Shown here: positions 9,801 to 18,672 of the stretch, one piece after another
How the letters are laid out: every line of letters starts with the position of its first letter
How positions within the stretch are numbered: the stretch's first letter is position 1
Assembly: GCA_963575745.1 (NCBI GenBank)
Contig: CAUYUJ010021681.1
Location: forward strand, 42,501 to 106,500
Source: Prorocentrum cordatum
Lineage: Eukaryota; Sar; Dinophyceae; Prorocentrales; Prorocentraceae
Direction of reading: 5' to 3'
Length of the DNA: 64,000 bases
Position numbers and translations under genes: made by a program
Notes under the pieces: model-generated
What the model saw: only the letters and a program-made list of their open reading frames with translations
The model's database searches: none
What the model was told of the DNA's origin: nothing

Positions 9801-9994
9801 TCGGGAGCGGCCAAGAGGGGGGTGTCCAAGAGGGGGGGGTGCAAATCATGACGGGCGCCATGTGCGCGGCCCAGCGGGGGGGCCAGGGACGTAATGAAAT
9901 AAGAAGAGGCGCCATGAAATCTGGGGAAACATCATGGCCCCCGCCATGAGATCCCCCCCCCCCTAGTCATCACCCCCCTCTTTTCCGCCCCCGA
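9801..9994. mobile_element. TCGGG-ended inverted-repeat element, family 2, uninterrupted copy
   Basis: The left end TCGGGAGCGGCCAAGAGGGG is mirrored by CCCCCTCTTTTCCGCCCCCGA at the right (about 25 bases, four mismatches). The interior has landmarks GTGCAAATCATGACGGGCG, GTGCGCGGCCCAGCG, GGGACGTAATGAAA, GGCGCCATGA and GCCCCCGCCATGA. This copy keeps the intact sequence CACCCCCCTCTTTTCCGCCC that is split by another element in the copy at 22939. No flanking duplication is recognisable here. Confidence 0.7.
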
Positions 9995-10012
9995 CCGTTT
10001 GCCCGCATAGCC

Positions 10013-10081
10013 CATGCATCGGCGATGCGGCGCGATCCTCCGACCCCGTCTACTCGGACCCCATCTTGGAGGCCTAGATGC
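10013..10081. mobile_element. Fold-back element, GCATCGGCGATG family, right-arm fragment (copy 3)
   Basis: Only the right arm remains: GCATCGGCGATGCGGCGCGA, then TCCTCCGACCCC, TCTACTCGGACCCC and ATCTTGGAGGCCTAGATGC. It is close to the consensus and lies between two copies of family-2 sequence. Confidence 0.7.
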
Positions 10082-10090
10082 ACTGACCCC

Positions 10091-10143
10091 CGCCATGATA
10101 TCCCCCCCCCCCTAGTCATCACCCCGATCTTTTCCGCCCCCGA
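10091..10143. mobile_element. Family-2 element, right-end fragment
   Basis: Carries CGCCATGATATCC, a C-run, CTAGTCATCACC and TCTTTTCCGCCCCCGA, matching the right end of the element at 9801-9994. The left part is missing. Confidence 0.6.
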
Positions 10144-10404
10144 CCGTTTGCACTGACCCCCGGTTCCTGAGCCCCGATGTCTCTCCTTCGGGCCCCGTGC
10201 CGGGCCGCCTCTCCGCCCCCCGCCCGCCTCGGCCTGCGCCCGTCTGCCCCGCCGCCGCCCCTCCGCGGCCGTGGGTCCGCCCGCCCCCGGGTCTTGGCCG
10301 TCGGGGCCGCGCCGACTTGCCCCCCCCCGGGATGGAGAGCGACGACGACGAGGAGGAAGAGGAGGAGGGACGATGGCGGTAAGTGTTCTGGACCTCTGCA
10401 GTAG

Positions 10405-10740
10405 GAGCTCGACCGCAAGAAACCTTCCACAAGAAACCCAACCTGAAGACCCCAGGGCGTCCGCTACTGTTTGGTGTGGGAACGTCGCAAAACCATCGAA
10501 ATCCAAGAAACCCTGGGCACCTTGGAAGCAAGCAACAGGTTTCTTGGCATCGGTTTTCACTGCACGACTGGTCGTGCCCTTCCCCAAAACTGATGTTTCA
10601 TCCCAGGTCGTTTATGGACTGCCCCTGGGACTGGTGTGAAAGCCCCCAAAGGCCGGCTGCTGGCCAGCGCGGGCCCCAGACAGTGAAGGATTGCACTGCG
10701 GAGGCTGAAGCTACGCAGAGTAATCCCAGCAGCCCTCAGG
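10405..10740. repeat. CAAGAAACC-type dispersed repeat, copy 1
   Basis: Contains CAAGAAACCTTCCACAAGAA, GGTGTGGGAACGTCGC, then a long tail with TTTCTTGGCATCGGTTTTCA, CACTGCACGACTGGTCGTGC and CCAGACAGTGAAGGATTGCA. The same landmarks recur at 12895-13332, and parts recur at 12110-12220 and 43990-44125. Sub-segments begin AGTGGAGGCC-CAAGAAACC and end with its inverted form, so short inverted-repeat elements are embedded in it. Confidence 0.6.
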
Positions 10741-10944
10741 GCGTCGGTGGTTTAGGGAGTTTCCTCTTCCACCCCTGTTTCTTCCCCTTCGGGGAAGGGT
10801 TTACTCCTCCCCCTACCCCCTCCCCATGGACCTGGACAGGGGTTTCGCGAGTCGTCGGAGCTTCCAAAACGGCTTCGGCGAGGAAGCCAAAATCATTGGG
10901 TTCACTGGGGCCAAATAAAAGTTCCCCCCTTGTTTGCTCGATCT

Positions 10945-11090
10945 CCTCCAATATGGCCCCAAGAAGCGCCCAGGAGGCCCCAAGAGGTCCCAAGATGGCC
11001 CCAAGAGGCCCCCAAGCGGCCCCCAGGAGGCCACCAAGAGACCCCCGAGAGGCCCCAGAGACCCCCCAGAGGCACCCAAGATGTTCCAAT
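10945..11090. repeat. CCAAGAGGCCCC minisatellite
   Basis: About a dozen degenerate units of the form CCCCAAGAGGCCCC / CCCAAGATGGCC. On the minus strand these read as a Gly/Leu/Trp-rich repeat and on plus as a Pro/Arg-rich repeat, neither credible as a protein. Similar blocks lie at 39600-40260, 42315-42505, 47770-48200 and 57670-57800. Confidence 0.85.
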
Positions 11091-11304
11091 AGGCCTCGGC
11101 GAGAATGCCAAATCATTGATTTCACGAAAGTTTTAGCAACATGTGGGCCTCTTGGGGGGGCACTGATTAAGATGACTCCGAGAGCGCCTGGGGAAACCCA
11201 AAATGACCTCCAAGATATCCCAAAATGTCTCGTCGTGGCTTCCTCTGTGTGCTGCCCCCTTCCCTGATCGAGGCAATTCCACTGGGCATCGTTTCTGGAT
11301 GGGC

Positions 11305-11770
11305 TGGTGGGGATTATTTTCTGGTCGCAGCCGCAAGTGAAGGCAGGCGGCGAGAGGGGGATCCGGGGCACGGGCCAGCCTAATTAGCGACTGAGCGACG
11401 CGCAAGCCGGCCGAGCCAGCACTCAGAAGCGGCGGCAGAGGTGCAGCTGCTGCTGGTGGGACTGGCTGGCTGGTCTGCAACGCCCAGGGAAGCTGATGCA
11501 ACATGCAGGCCTGAGGCAGAGGTGCCAGAAGTGGAATTAGGAACTGCACGCCAGAAACGCCTGAACAGCACTGTGCATACGGCCATGCCTCGAGCTGGCG
11601 AGGGCGCTGCCACTGCCGGTGAACCAGAAAACGGCTGGTGGGGATATTTTTCGGTCGCGTCCACCAGCGAAGGCGCTAGCGGAGTCAGAAGCGCTCCGGG
11701 ACACGGAAACGGCCTAATTAGCTACTAAACGCGCCGCAGGCCGGCCGGCCCACTCACCAAGCAGCGGGAG
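11305..11770. repeat. Two diverged copies of a GGTGGGGATTATTTTCTGGT block
   Basis: Copy one (about 11305-11440) and copy two (about 11628-11770) share GCTGGTGGGGATTATTTTC, GGTCGCG-CC, CCGGG-CACGG and GCCTAATTAGC-ACT followed by CGCC-CAAGCCGGCC. They are separated by about 190 bases of unrelated sequence. No gene. Confidence 0.6.
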
Positions 11771-12059
11771 GCTGCGCGGGGGAGATGGCAAGCTGAGGGC
11801 GCTCAGGGAAGCTCAGGCACTTGCACCCCAACAAAATGCTGGAAAATTAGGGTTGTGCCGTGAGGCAAGACCCGTTCGAAGTACGAGGACGAGTGCGGCG
11901 ATGACTGCCTGTCCAACATGCCCGTTGGGCGTCCAGGGGTAGTAAGCGATGGGTGAGTCGCCAGTGGGGCGCCAAGCCCAGTGCGCGCCAACGGCGTGTG
12001 CGAGCCAGGTGAGCTGCGCTGCCGGGGAACGTCGCAAACCAGCCTGGAAGGTGGGAGGG

Positions 12060-12225
12060 GCCCGGGGAAGCGGAAAAAGCTGGTGGGGATTCGCGAAGCG
12101 TCAACAATTACAGTGGAGGCCAGTCAACAAGAAACCTTCCACAAGGAACCCAACCCTGATACCCCAGGACGTCCACTGAATTTTGGTGTGGGCACGTCGC
12201 GCTTTCCATGGCAGAACTAACCGCA
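12060..12225. repeat. CAAGAAACC-type dispersed repeat, copy 2
   Basis: Contains AGTGGAGGCCAGTCAACAAG, AAACCTTCCACAAGGAACCC, CCCAGGACGTCCACTGAATT and GTGGGCACGTCGCGCTTTCC, closely matching 13138-13260. Confidence 0.65.
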
Positions 12226-12339
12226 TACCACGGAGAATAACCCCCCAGGGATAGTAAAGTTCGGGGTTGTCGGGGAGATAATAAAAGTTGCCCGCCAGAG
12301 CCAGCATAAAGAGATATCAAGAGGAAAAAGCCAAAGATA

Positions 12340-12530
12340 ACATGAAGATCCCGAGGGGGAAGGAGAAGAAATACAGAGAGTTAACTAGAAAGGTAGAAGA
12401 AGAGGAAGGGGAGGCAGAGGAGGAAGAGGAGGAAGATGATGAGGAGAAGGATGAGAAGGATGAGAAAGAAGAAAAGGAAGAGGAGAAGGATGAGAAGGAG
12501 GAAGAGCAGGAGAGGCAGATCAGAAGGTAG
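12340..12530. repeat. GA/GGA-rich polypurine tract
   Basis: Irregular AAG, GAG and GAT triplets, giving a Glu/Lys/Asp frame on plus. Lower in G than the other arrays and not phased to a clean unit. Confidence 0.75.
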
Positions 12531-12664
12531 AAGCAAAAATCAAAAGTTGAAAACTTATTAGATTTAATGTGTAAACACTTGATGAGCATTAAAATTTTCA
12601 TCTGCTCGTGAAGGGTAGCTATTGTGCTTAGTTTTCCCAGGATAATCAACCCCAGCGATAAACA

Positions 12665-12770
12665 AGTTCAGGGCGCCAGAGGGAGGAGGAGAAAGAAAGA
12701 CATAGAGAGAGAAAGAGACAGAGAGAGAGAGAGAAACAGAAAGCAACACAAAGCAACATAAGAAGGAAGT
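12665..12770. repeat. (GA)n / GAGACAGAGA tract
   Basis: About 100 bases of purine-rich GAGA with AAAG and ACA interruptions. Confidence 0.85.
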
Positions 12771-12894
12771 TACCTCGATGGCGAACTTTCCCAGTGATAA
12801 TGAAGTTCGGCCTCCGCGCCCTCCGCCTATATTTGAAACCCTTCTAGGCCGACGATAAAAAACTCTAACGACTTACGGGGGGGGGAATTCATTA

Positions 12895-13332
12895 TCCTGG
12901 GTATGGGGCTATCGAAACCCAAGCAACCCAGTTCACCCTGGAGGCAAGCAAAGGAGCAAAGGGTTTCTTAGCATGGATTTCCACTGCACGACTTATCGTG
13001 CCCTTCACAGGAATCGATCTTTCATCCCCAGTCGTTTATAGACTGCCACTGGGAATTGTGTGCAGGCCCCAAGAGGCCGAATGTTGGCCAGCGCGGGCCC
13101 CAGACAGTGAAGGATTGCACTGTGGAGGCTGAAGCTACGCGGAGTAATTGCAATGGAGGCCAGTCCACAAGAAACCTTCCACAAGGAACACAACCCTGAG
13201 ACCCCAGGACGTCCACTGATTTTGTGGTGTGGGCACGTCGCGCTTTCCGCAGCAAAACCATGGAAACCCAAGAAACCCAAGGGCGCGCACCCTGGATGCA
13301 AGCGGGGTGCTTCTTGGCATGGGCCTCCACTA
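12895..13332. repeat. CAAGAAACC-type dispersed repeat, copy 3 (longest)
   Basis: The part 12895-13137 matches 10520-10725 (TTTCTTAGCATGGATTTCCA, CATCCCCAGTCGTTTATAGA, GCCAGCGCGGGCCCCAGACA). The part 13138-13332 starts GCAATGGAGGCCAGTCCACA-AGAAACC and ends TTCTTGGCATGGGCCTCCAC-TATAAC, an imperfect inverted repeat of about 25 bases, so this segment is itself a MITE-like unit of about 190 bases. Confidence 0.65.
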
Positions 13333-13387
13333 TAACGTTGGGAGATGGACCGGCTCAGGAAGCAAACAGCGAGCCGGAATACAGTCC

Positions 13388-13555
13388 GCGAAATGCTTAA
13401 GAAATCATGGGTTAAGAAACTCAGAGTCTCAGAATTTGAATAAAAACCCAGAACTTCTATCAACATCTTGGGATTTACATCGAAACATTAAGAATCATCG
13501 AGACTCTCGCCGAAAACTTAGGTTTTCTTAAGCATCGCCTAGGGTGTAGGCGATG
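13388..13555. mobile_element. AAATGCTTAAGAAATCATGG element, copy 1
   Basis: About 165 bases, AT-rich for this window, about 90 per cent similar by eye to 43438-43605. Landmarks are AAATGCTTAAGAAATCATGG, CTCAGAATTTGAATAAAAAC, CATTAAGAATCATCGAGACT and TTTTCTTAAGCATCGCCTAG-GGTGTAGG. The right end inverted (CCTACACCCTAGGCGATGCTT-AAGAAAACC) matches the left end of the second copy, so the element has terminal inverted repeats of about 30 bases. Confidence 0.75.
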
Positions 13556-13591
13556 ACCTCTGGGTCATCGCCACTGCGTCGGATCGGAGCG

Positions 13592-13852
13592 TGGTGGGCT
13601 CGTTTTCCACCGCCGCCTCCATAAGTAGGAGGGGGCGGGGGTCGTCCTCCTCCCCCGCTTCCTCCTCCTGATCCTCATCCTCATCCTCATCCTCCTCCTC
13701 ATCCTCCACCTCCTCCTCCTCATCCTCCTCCTCATCCTCCTCCTCATCCTCCACCTCCTCCATGAGGAGGAGGATGAGGACCTCATCCTCCTCCTCATCC
13801 TCCACCTCCTTCCCCACTCCAGCTTATGGTGGTGGCGGTGGAACACAGGCCC
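13592..13852. mobile_element. Inverted-repeat element with TCC/CATCC microsatellite core, copy 1
   Basis: The left arm GGTGGGCTCGTTTTCCACCG, continuing CCGCCTCCATAAGTAGGAG, is mirrored at the right by CTCCAGCTTATGGTGGTGGC, continuing GGTGGAACACAGGCCCACC. This gives about 38 bases of inverted repeat with few mismatches. The interior (13640-13812) is a TCCTCATCC-type array. The same arms flank arrays at 22703-22852 and 39108-39262, so the arrangement is a repeated structure and not chance. Confidence 0.8.
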
Positions 13853-13952
13853 ACCAGAACAGGCACGGGTCTCCACTGAACTGAAGTCAATCCGCCGGCT
13901 AGGTTTGCGGGGCCACCAGGCTGCGAGGCTCGGGCTTCAGCAGCAGAAGCAA

Positions 13953-14101
13953 GGCCTGAGTCGGGGCTGGACCTAAACGTTGTTTTTCGTTTTGTTGTTC
14001 GTTTTGCTCTACCTGTTTTCCTGTACCTCCCTGCCAAAACGGAACACAAAACACAGCCGAAATCCAGCAAAACAGCGTTTAGGTCCAGCCCTGGCCTGAG
14101 T
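13953..14101. mobile_element. GGGCTGGACCTAAACG inverted-repeat element with 9-bp duplication
   Basis: The element proper is 13962-14092 (131 bases). It opens CGGGGCTGGACCTAAACGTT and closes AACAGCGTTTAGGTCCAGCC-CT. It is flanked on both sides by GGCCTGAGT (13953-13961 and 14093-14101), an exact 9-base direct repeat consistent with a target-site duplication. A second copy is at 26266-26407. A 9-base duplication would fit Mutator-like elements, but no transposase is present. Confidence 0.8.
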
Positions 14102-15043
14102 TCCATGGTCCAAGTGACAATTCCAATGCAACTTCCAGGTGCCGGTCTCCAGGTAATAGTTTTGTATCCTCTTCCTTTCAAGAAATGTTACTCGTCCACG
14201 CGGGAAGAGGGGGTGAGCCGAAAGCCAACATGGGTACCACGGTCTCGTGGGGTTATCATAACTCCAGGGAGACCGCGAGGCACACGCTAATGCAGGGGAG
14301 TCGCATCCCGGGGGCCATATCCCTAAATTATAATATGAAATCGCGCTCCCAAGACAAACGTCCCTTGCAGTTTACTCGACTTTCGCACACCCGCGTAAAA
14401 TTACGTGTGGTTCGCGTTACCTCGTAGTGTTTCCCCTCGTAAATCACGTGTGGCTCGCGTTCCCGAGGCCAGAATCTCTTCCACATTCCACCAGGCCGGC
14501 GCCCCCGACGGAAGAGCCCAAAGGAATTTGACACGCACGCCAGACTCGCGGCGCCACGGGGCCCGAATCCCTCGCAACCGAAGCCGGGATCCTGGGTGAC
14601 CTGCGCCAGGCTCGCGCTCCCGAGGGAAACCAATCCCCCCACCCAGACCCCCGACGTAATGATTTTTTCATTACGTCGACCCCCAGAGGTCCCGGCCCGA
14701 CCCTTTCCCCATGACCGGCTTTGCATCCCGAGTCGTTTTTTGACGCTCCCGAGGCCCGGTGAGGGCCTCCAGAGGCCGAAAATTAGGAAGAACCTCCCGT
14801 CATGTTTTTTTCATTACTCGAGGGGGTCTGGGCACCCCGCGCCAAATATCGCGCTGCTCCCGAGGCCGCAGGAGCCCTTCCAACCGCACTGGCCTCGCCC
14901 CCCCTGGAGGCCGGCACACTGGCAGACCACGCCAACCTAACGCGCGCCCAGGGCCAAGGCACCTGCGCGGCGTTTTGCTACGGCGCGCCGCTGTGCGAGC
15001 GGGTGCGCAAGTCTGCCAGTGTTACGCTGGGCATTTAGGGACG

Positions 15044-15210
15044 AAAAAACGACCCTACCCTGGGTTACAAGTGCGTGGTCTGTAAAACTCCTGGGAACCC
15101 CCAAACCCTAGAGCCGCCAGGGCGCGGCACATCACGCAGGGTTTACCCTGTCAGCCCACAGGAGTTTCAGCGCACAGCGCCTCGTAAACCAGGGTAGGGG
15201 CGTTTTTTTA
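15044..15210. mobile_element. Inverted-repeat element with AAAAAACGACCCTACCCTGG arms
   Basis: The left arm AAAAAACGACCCTACCCTGG-GTTAC is mirrored by GTAAACCAGGGTAGGGGCGT-TTTTTT about 140 bases later. The interior contains CTCCTGGGAACCCCC and its rough inverse ACAGGAGTTTCAGCGC. No coding frame. Flanking duplication not resolved. Confidence 0.55.
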
Positions 15211-15372
15211 TGCCCTTGAGGGCATGCCCTCCCAGAGGCGGATTTTGAAAGAGAGAACTCGAGCAGCCGAGAGATGCTCCAGAACAATAAAAGAAACTAA
15301 TGGAACAAAATCGTTCCCAGGCATGTTTTTCACGGTTCCTGAACATTCCTCCTGTAGAAGGATTTGAGGCAA
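15211..15372. mobile_element. GGGCATGTCC element, diverged copy
   Basis: GAGGGCATGCCCTCCCAGAG-GCGGATTTTG at the left and ATTCCTCCTGTAGAAGGATT at the right resemble the ends of the elements at 35456 and 36509. The interior contains GAACAATAAAAGAAACTAATGG. The terminal TCGGG is not preserved, so this is an old copy. Confidence 0.45.
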
Positions 15373-15949
15373 GCACTGGCGTGAATTTTTCTACGACGCG
15401 ACGATGTCCGAGCGGGTGCGCAAGTCTGCCATTGAAGCGGTCAAACACTGATCGATGACCTCCAGCTGAGGCGCCTCGGTCAAAAGCCCGCATACCGAAG
15501 GGCATCGGCCGGCGCCCGAGTCTCACCCGGGCCCCTGCATGGGGCCTCCTCAACGTGACGAGCTGGGACGTGCGAAGAACGGGAGGTCGCCTCCATCCTC
15601 CCTCTTCCTCCTCCACGTCCCCTTCCCGCTCCTCCGCCTCCTCTTCCCCAGAGGACCAGCAGAAGGAAACGATCTAGGGAAACGAACTTTACACAACGAT
15701 GTGTGTTCTGGCCCTTCGTTAAAATGTTGCATAAGAAAACGAAACCTGGTGTATACGGGATTCTGATGTATACATGTTTCGTTGTCGCCCCAGTAATACG
15801 AATGAAACGAATATAAACCACACCACCCCGACGTCGCCCCCGACACTCCAAGTCCTGGGGTTGGAAAACAGCTCGCCACTGGTGCTGCAAATGGTCCAAC
15901 ATCCGACAAAAAAACAGCTGGGCCCTCCTCCGTCCTGCCTGTCGCCTAA

Positions 15950-16165
15950 ATTGGATGGGGTCCAAGTAGATGGGGCCGAAAGATCGCGTCGCATCGTCAA
16001 TGCATCGCCGATGTATCGGCGATGCATCGGCGACGTCGGCGACGCATCCGCGACGTCGGCGTGGGGAAAATCGGGCTCCATATCGAGCCGCATTCGTCGA
16101 TGCATCGGCGATGCGACGCGATCCTTCGACCACCGTTATTTGGACCCCATTTCGGAAGCCTGCAT
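15950..16165. mobile_element. Fold-back element, GCATCGGCGATG family, copy 4
   Basis: The left arm GGATGGGGTCCAAGTAGATG-GGGCCGAAAGATCGCGTCGCAT and the right arm GCGATGCGACGCGATCCTTC-GACC...TTTGGACCCCATTTC pair over about 50 bases. The core has GCATCGGCGACGTCGGCGAC words and the landmark AAAATCGGGCTCCATATCGA-GCCGCAT. Confidence 0.75.
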
Positions 16166-16496
16166 ATCCTCCTTCTGCCTCCTTCGTTCTCCGCCCTCCG
16201 TCCTGCTGCGACTGGCACGGATGGCAGAACCCATGCGCCCCCACACAGCCTCGACAGGGTTATGCCTACACCTGGACGCTGGCGCTATCATATAACCCTT
16301 CGGATCCTCTTCCACCTCCTCCTGTCATCTCCTCTCCCTCCCTCCCTCGCACCAACACCAAGAACATAATCCAAAACCAGAGGTCCAAGACGACCGCAGG
16401 AAACAACAAGACATCCGCCGACCCCGTCGAAAAAAAAACTTCCAGACTCATTCGCCTAGGACCCCGTTGGCGCCAGTCGACCAACGAGGCGCCCAC

Positions 16497-16582
16497 GGTC
16501 CTGCGAAGATCTTCGAAGGATGTCCGACGGACATTCGAACGGTCTTCCGAAGGATCGGTTTCAGTGACTCCGAACGGTCCTC
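16497..16582. repeat. TCCGAAGG-type minisatellite, block 1
   Basis: Degenerate units of GGTCCTNCGAAGGATNTTCGA, rich in the self-complementary word TCCGAAGGA/TTCGGA. Related blocks occur at 16769-16875 and 17827-17955. Confidence 0.65.
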
Positions 16583-16583
16583 C

Positions 16584-16768
16584 GAACGTTGGGCGTGGAT
16601 TACTGGGGGGGTCACAAGTGGGGGGGTCAGGAAAGGTCCCCTCTCGTGCCCCTTTCGGGCCCCTCCAGAGCCCCAGGGGGCTCGTTTAGGTACCATTTGG
16701 GTTCTTCTTCGGACCACACTCGCCGCCCCCCCATGTACGACTCCCCCATTACGCAACGCCCAAGAACG
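16584..16768. mobile_element. TTGGGCG inverted-repeat element with 5-bp duplication GAACG
   Basis: The element is 16589-16763 (175 bases). It begins TTGGGCGTGGATTACTGGGG and ends CCCCCATTACGCAACGCCCA-A. The inverted repeat is about 38 bases at roughly three-quarters identity and includes a G-run. GAACG flanks it on both sides (16584-16588, 16764-16768). It is inserted in the TCCGAAGG minisatellite. A more diverged copy in the opposite orientation is at 18968-19170. Confidence 0.75.
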
Positions 16769-16875
16769 GCCCTCCGAAGGTCCTCCGGGAGCCCTCCGAA
16801 TGCCCTCCGGAGCCCGGCGAGGCGCAGACGTGCGCCCCGCAGGGCGGCCCTCCGGGAGCGCGGCGGGGGCGCCGG
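16769..16875. repeat. TCCGAAGG-type minisatellite, block 2
   Basis: CCCTCCGAAGGTCCTCCGGG-type units continue on the other side of the 16589-16763 element, as expected if that element interrupted one array. Confidence 0.6.
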
Positions 16876-17020
16876 AGCGCCGAGAGCCCAGTACTTCACA
16901 TGGGCCCCTGGATTCGCCCAGTAAAGCGACGCGAAGATCGGGGACAAAATCGGATCGGGATAACTCGAAATCTCTGAGAATCGGCGGGTTTGGAGGATGT
17001 ATTGGGCGCCGCGGCCGCTC

Positions 17021-17066
17021 CAGAGCGTTCCGGAACGCTCTGAGAGTGCTCCGGAACGCTCTGGAG
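17021..17066. repeat. 22-bp perfect palindrome and imperfect copy
   Basis: 17021-17042 reads the same on both strands, centred on GTTCCGGAAC. A second, imperfect copy (AGAGTGCTCCGGAACGCTCT) follows directly. Confidence 0.8.
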
Positions 17067-17089
17067 CGATTTATCCCGATCCTAGCCCT

Positions 17090-17810
17090 GTTTTACCCAG
17101 GCGCGTGCCAGAGGTCATGCACCAGACGTGCCGGCCCCAGAACGGAATCAGAGTTTGATGATGGATCTCCCGCGCTGCTACGATATTCTCTGCATGCTGC
17201 TTTCCAGGTGTCTGGCCTCTGCATCGGGGCAGATGTATTCTCAAACTGCTCCCTGGCAAAAACAGTTTTGTGGTCGTGGGCGTACTGGATAAACTGCCAA
17301 CCGGAATGCTCCTTCACCAATGTCGCGCACTCCTTGAACATGCTTCGCCGACGGGTGGGAAGGCAGGTTCAGCATCATGAGTGGCAGGTCCATGTACTTC
17401 GCCAAGATCTCTGCGAGCAACCTCCAAACCCTTGATCCGCACAATGCATAGCCAATTGCTCCATGAATTTCTTGCGTTGGGTAGCACCTTTCCATACAGC
17501 TGCGACTTGCGTAGCAACTCTCTGGTTCTCGGTTGACGTCTTGGTTGCTGAGAGCGTTTCCGAGATAGGTTCCCACGCTCCTATCGGTGACATGTCATGC
17601 CCATGTGCCGACGCATACGGATGTCATTCGCAAGGCTTAGCTGATAATTTGCGTGCCTTCGTGATGTGCTAGGCGTGGTCTCTGCTTCGCAAGGTCGCCA
17701 CTCGCTGACGTCACAAGGAAGGGCCGTATTCAGAGAACACTTTAATACCATGATGTCCGAAAGAACTCGGAGCTGTCTTGAACCAGCTGTATTGAGCCAC
17801 AACTATTTCT
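17090..17810 (-). pseudogene. Probable non-LTR reverse transcriptase remnant
   Basis: This block is visibly less GC-rich than its surroundings. On the minus strand at about 17510-17576 it contains TYLGNALSNQDVNREPE, followed in other frames by fragments such as WKGATQRKKFMEQLAMHC. The YLG-N-(I/L)S-QDVNRE pattern is typical of the segment just after the polymerase palm of LINE reverse transcriptases. Downstream (17093-17341) the frame FKECATLVKEHSGWQFIQYA is open but unrecognised. At least two frame changes are needed, so it is not functional. The YVDD/YADD motif itself is not found. Confidence 0.4.
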
Positions 17811-17830
17811 TGAGCCAGCTGTCTTGAGCC
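17755..17830. repeat. CTTGAGCCAGCTGT tandem
   Basis: Three to four diverged copies of TCTTGAACCAGCTGTATTGAGCC. It lies at the start (3' on plus) of the LINE remnant. Confidence 0.6.
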
Positions 17831-17955
17831 GAAGACCCTCCGAAAGGCCCTCGAGGGACTCCGAAGGCCCTTTGAAGGACCTCCGACGGCCCTCTGGCGG
17901 TCCTCCGAAAGATCGGTCTCCGAAGGCTCTCCGAAGGCCCTCCGAAGACTGCCGG
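17827..17955. repeat. TCCGAAGG-type minisatellite, block 3
   Basis: About ten units of CTCCGAAGGCCC with palindromic tendency (CCGAAGGNCCTTCGG). Confidence 0.75.
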
Positions 17956-18169
17956 TTTTTCCGTGCCTGGGTGCGCGCCCGATCTTTGTGGCGCCCGCGC
18001 GTCCTTGAGTCTGAGCCCCTCCTCGACCGCGATCTCGCAGAACGGGTTCATGGACATCTGTGAGAAGGGGCGACGAGGACGGTACAGGCGGCGTGGCGCG
18101 GCTTTGCCTCCACTGCCTCCTCGTCCTCACACTCCCCCGTCATCGGATCAGCAGCATCAGCAGCGTCAG

Positions 18170-18184
18170 CAGTAGCATCGACAG

Positions 18185-18251
<67 letters not shown>

Positions 18252-18371
18252 GTCATCATCAGCAGCAGCAGCATCAACGGCATTACGAGCCACATCACCA
18301 TCATCACCACCACAATCATCATCATCAGCATCATCATCACCAGCAGCATCATCATCTTCATCAGTATCATC
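18170..18371. repeat. (CAT)n microsatellite, left part
   Basis: CAGCAT, then a clean run of about 22 CAT units near 18183-18249, then irregular CAT/CAC/CAG units. Frames read Ser/Ile/His on plus and Asp/Met on minus. Interrupted at 18372 by an inverted-repeat element. Confidence 0.95.
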
Positions 18372-18552
18372 TGACTACCTACCAGACCACCCCAACCCAA
18401 CCCGAAGACCCGAATTTGACCCGATTTTCGGGTTGGGGGGGGTACGGGTTCCATGTGTTTTTTCAACGTTCCCCGACCCCTCCCCACTGTAAATGGAGGG
18501 CACATTGAGGCCTTCGGGTTGGGTTGGGGTGGTTTGGTAGGTGGTGATCATC
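18367..18552. mobile_element. ACCACCCCAACCCAACCCGA inverted-repeat element, copy 1, inside CAT array
   Basis: The element proper is 18372-18547. It begins TGACTACCTACCAGACCACC-CCAACCC and ends with the inverse GGGTTGGGTTGGGGTGGTTT-GGTAGGTGGTGA, a terminal repeat of about 38 bases. TCATC occurs on both sides (18367-18371, 18548-18552), as expected of a 5-base duplication, although the target is itself CAT-rich. Core landmarks are CGAATTTGACCCGATTTTCG and TACGGGTTCCATGTG. Copies at 25697 and 45694. Confidence 0.8.
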
Positions 18553-18635
18553 ACCATCGTCATCGTCATCGTCATCACCATCATCATTATAATCACCATC
18601 AGCAGCACCACCATCACCACCATCACCATCATCAC

Positions 18636-18672
<37 letters not shown>

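Noticed and set aside
10736-11371. Trp/Gly/Leu-rich minus-strand protein (repeated GxxWGxLGGLLG)
   Set aside because: Translation of the CCAAGAGGCCCC minisatellite. The same happens at 39600, 42315 and 47770, always with a Pro/Arg frame on the other strand.
17755-17830. Relic of a dinoflagellate spliced-leader sequence (inverse ending in CTTGAGCC)
   Set aside because: Only CTTGAGCC matches. The neighbouring bases do not fit the leader, and the word is part of a local tandem.
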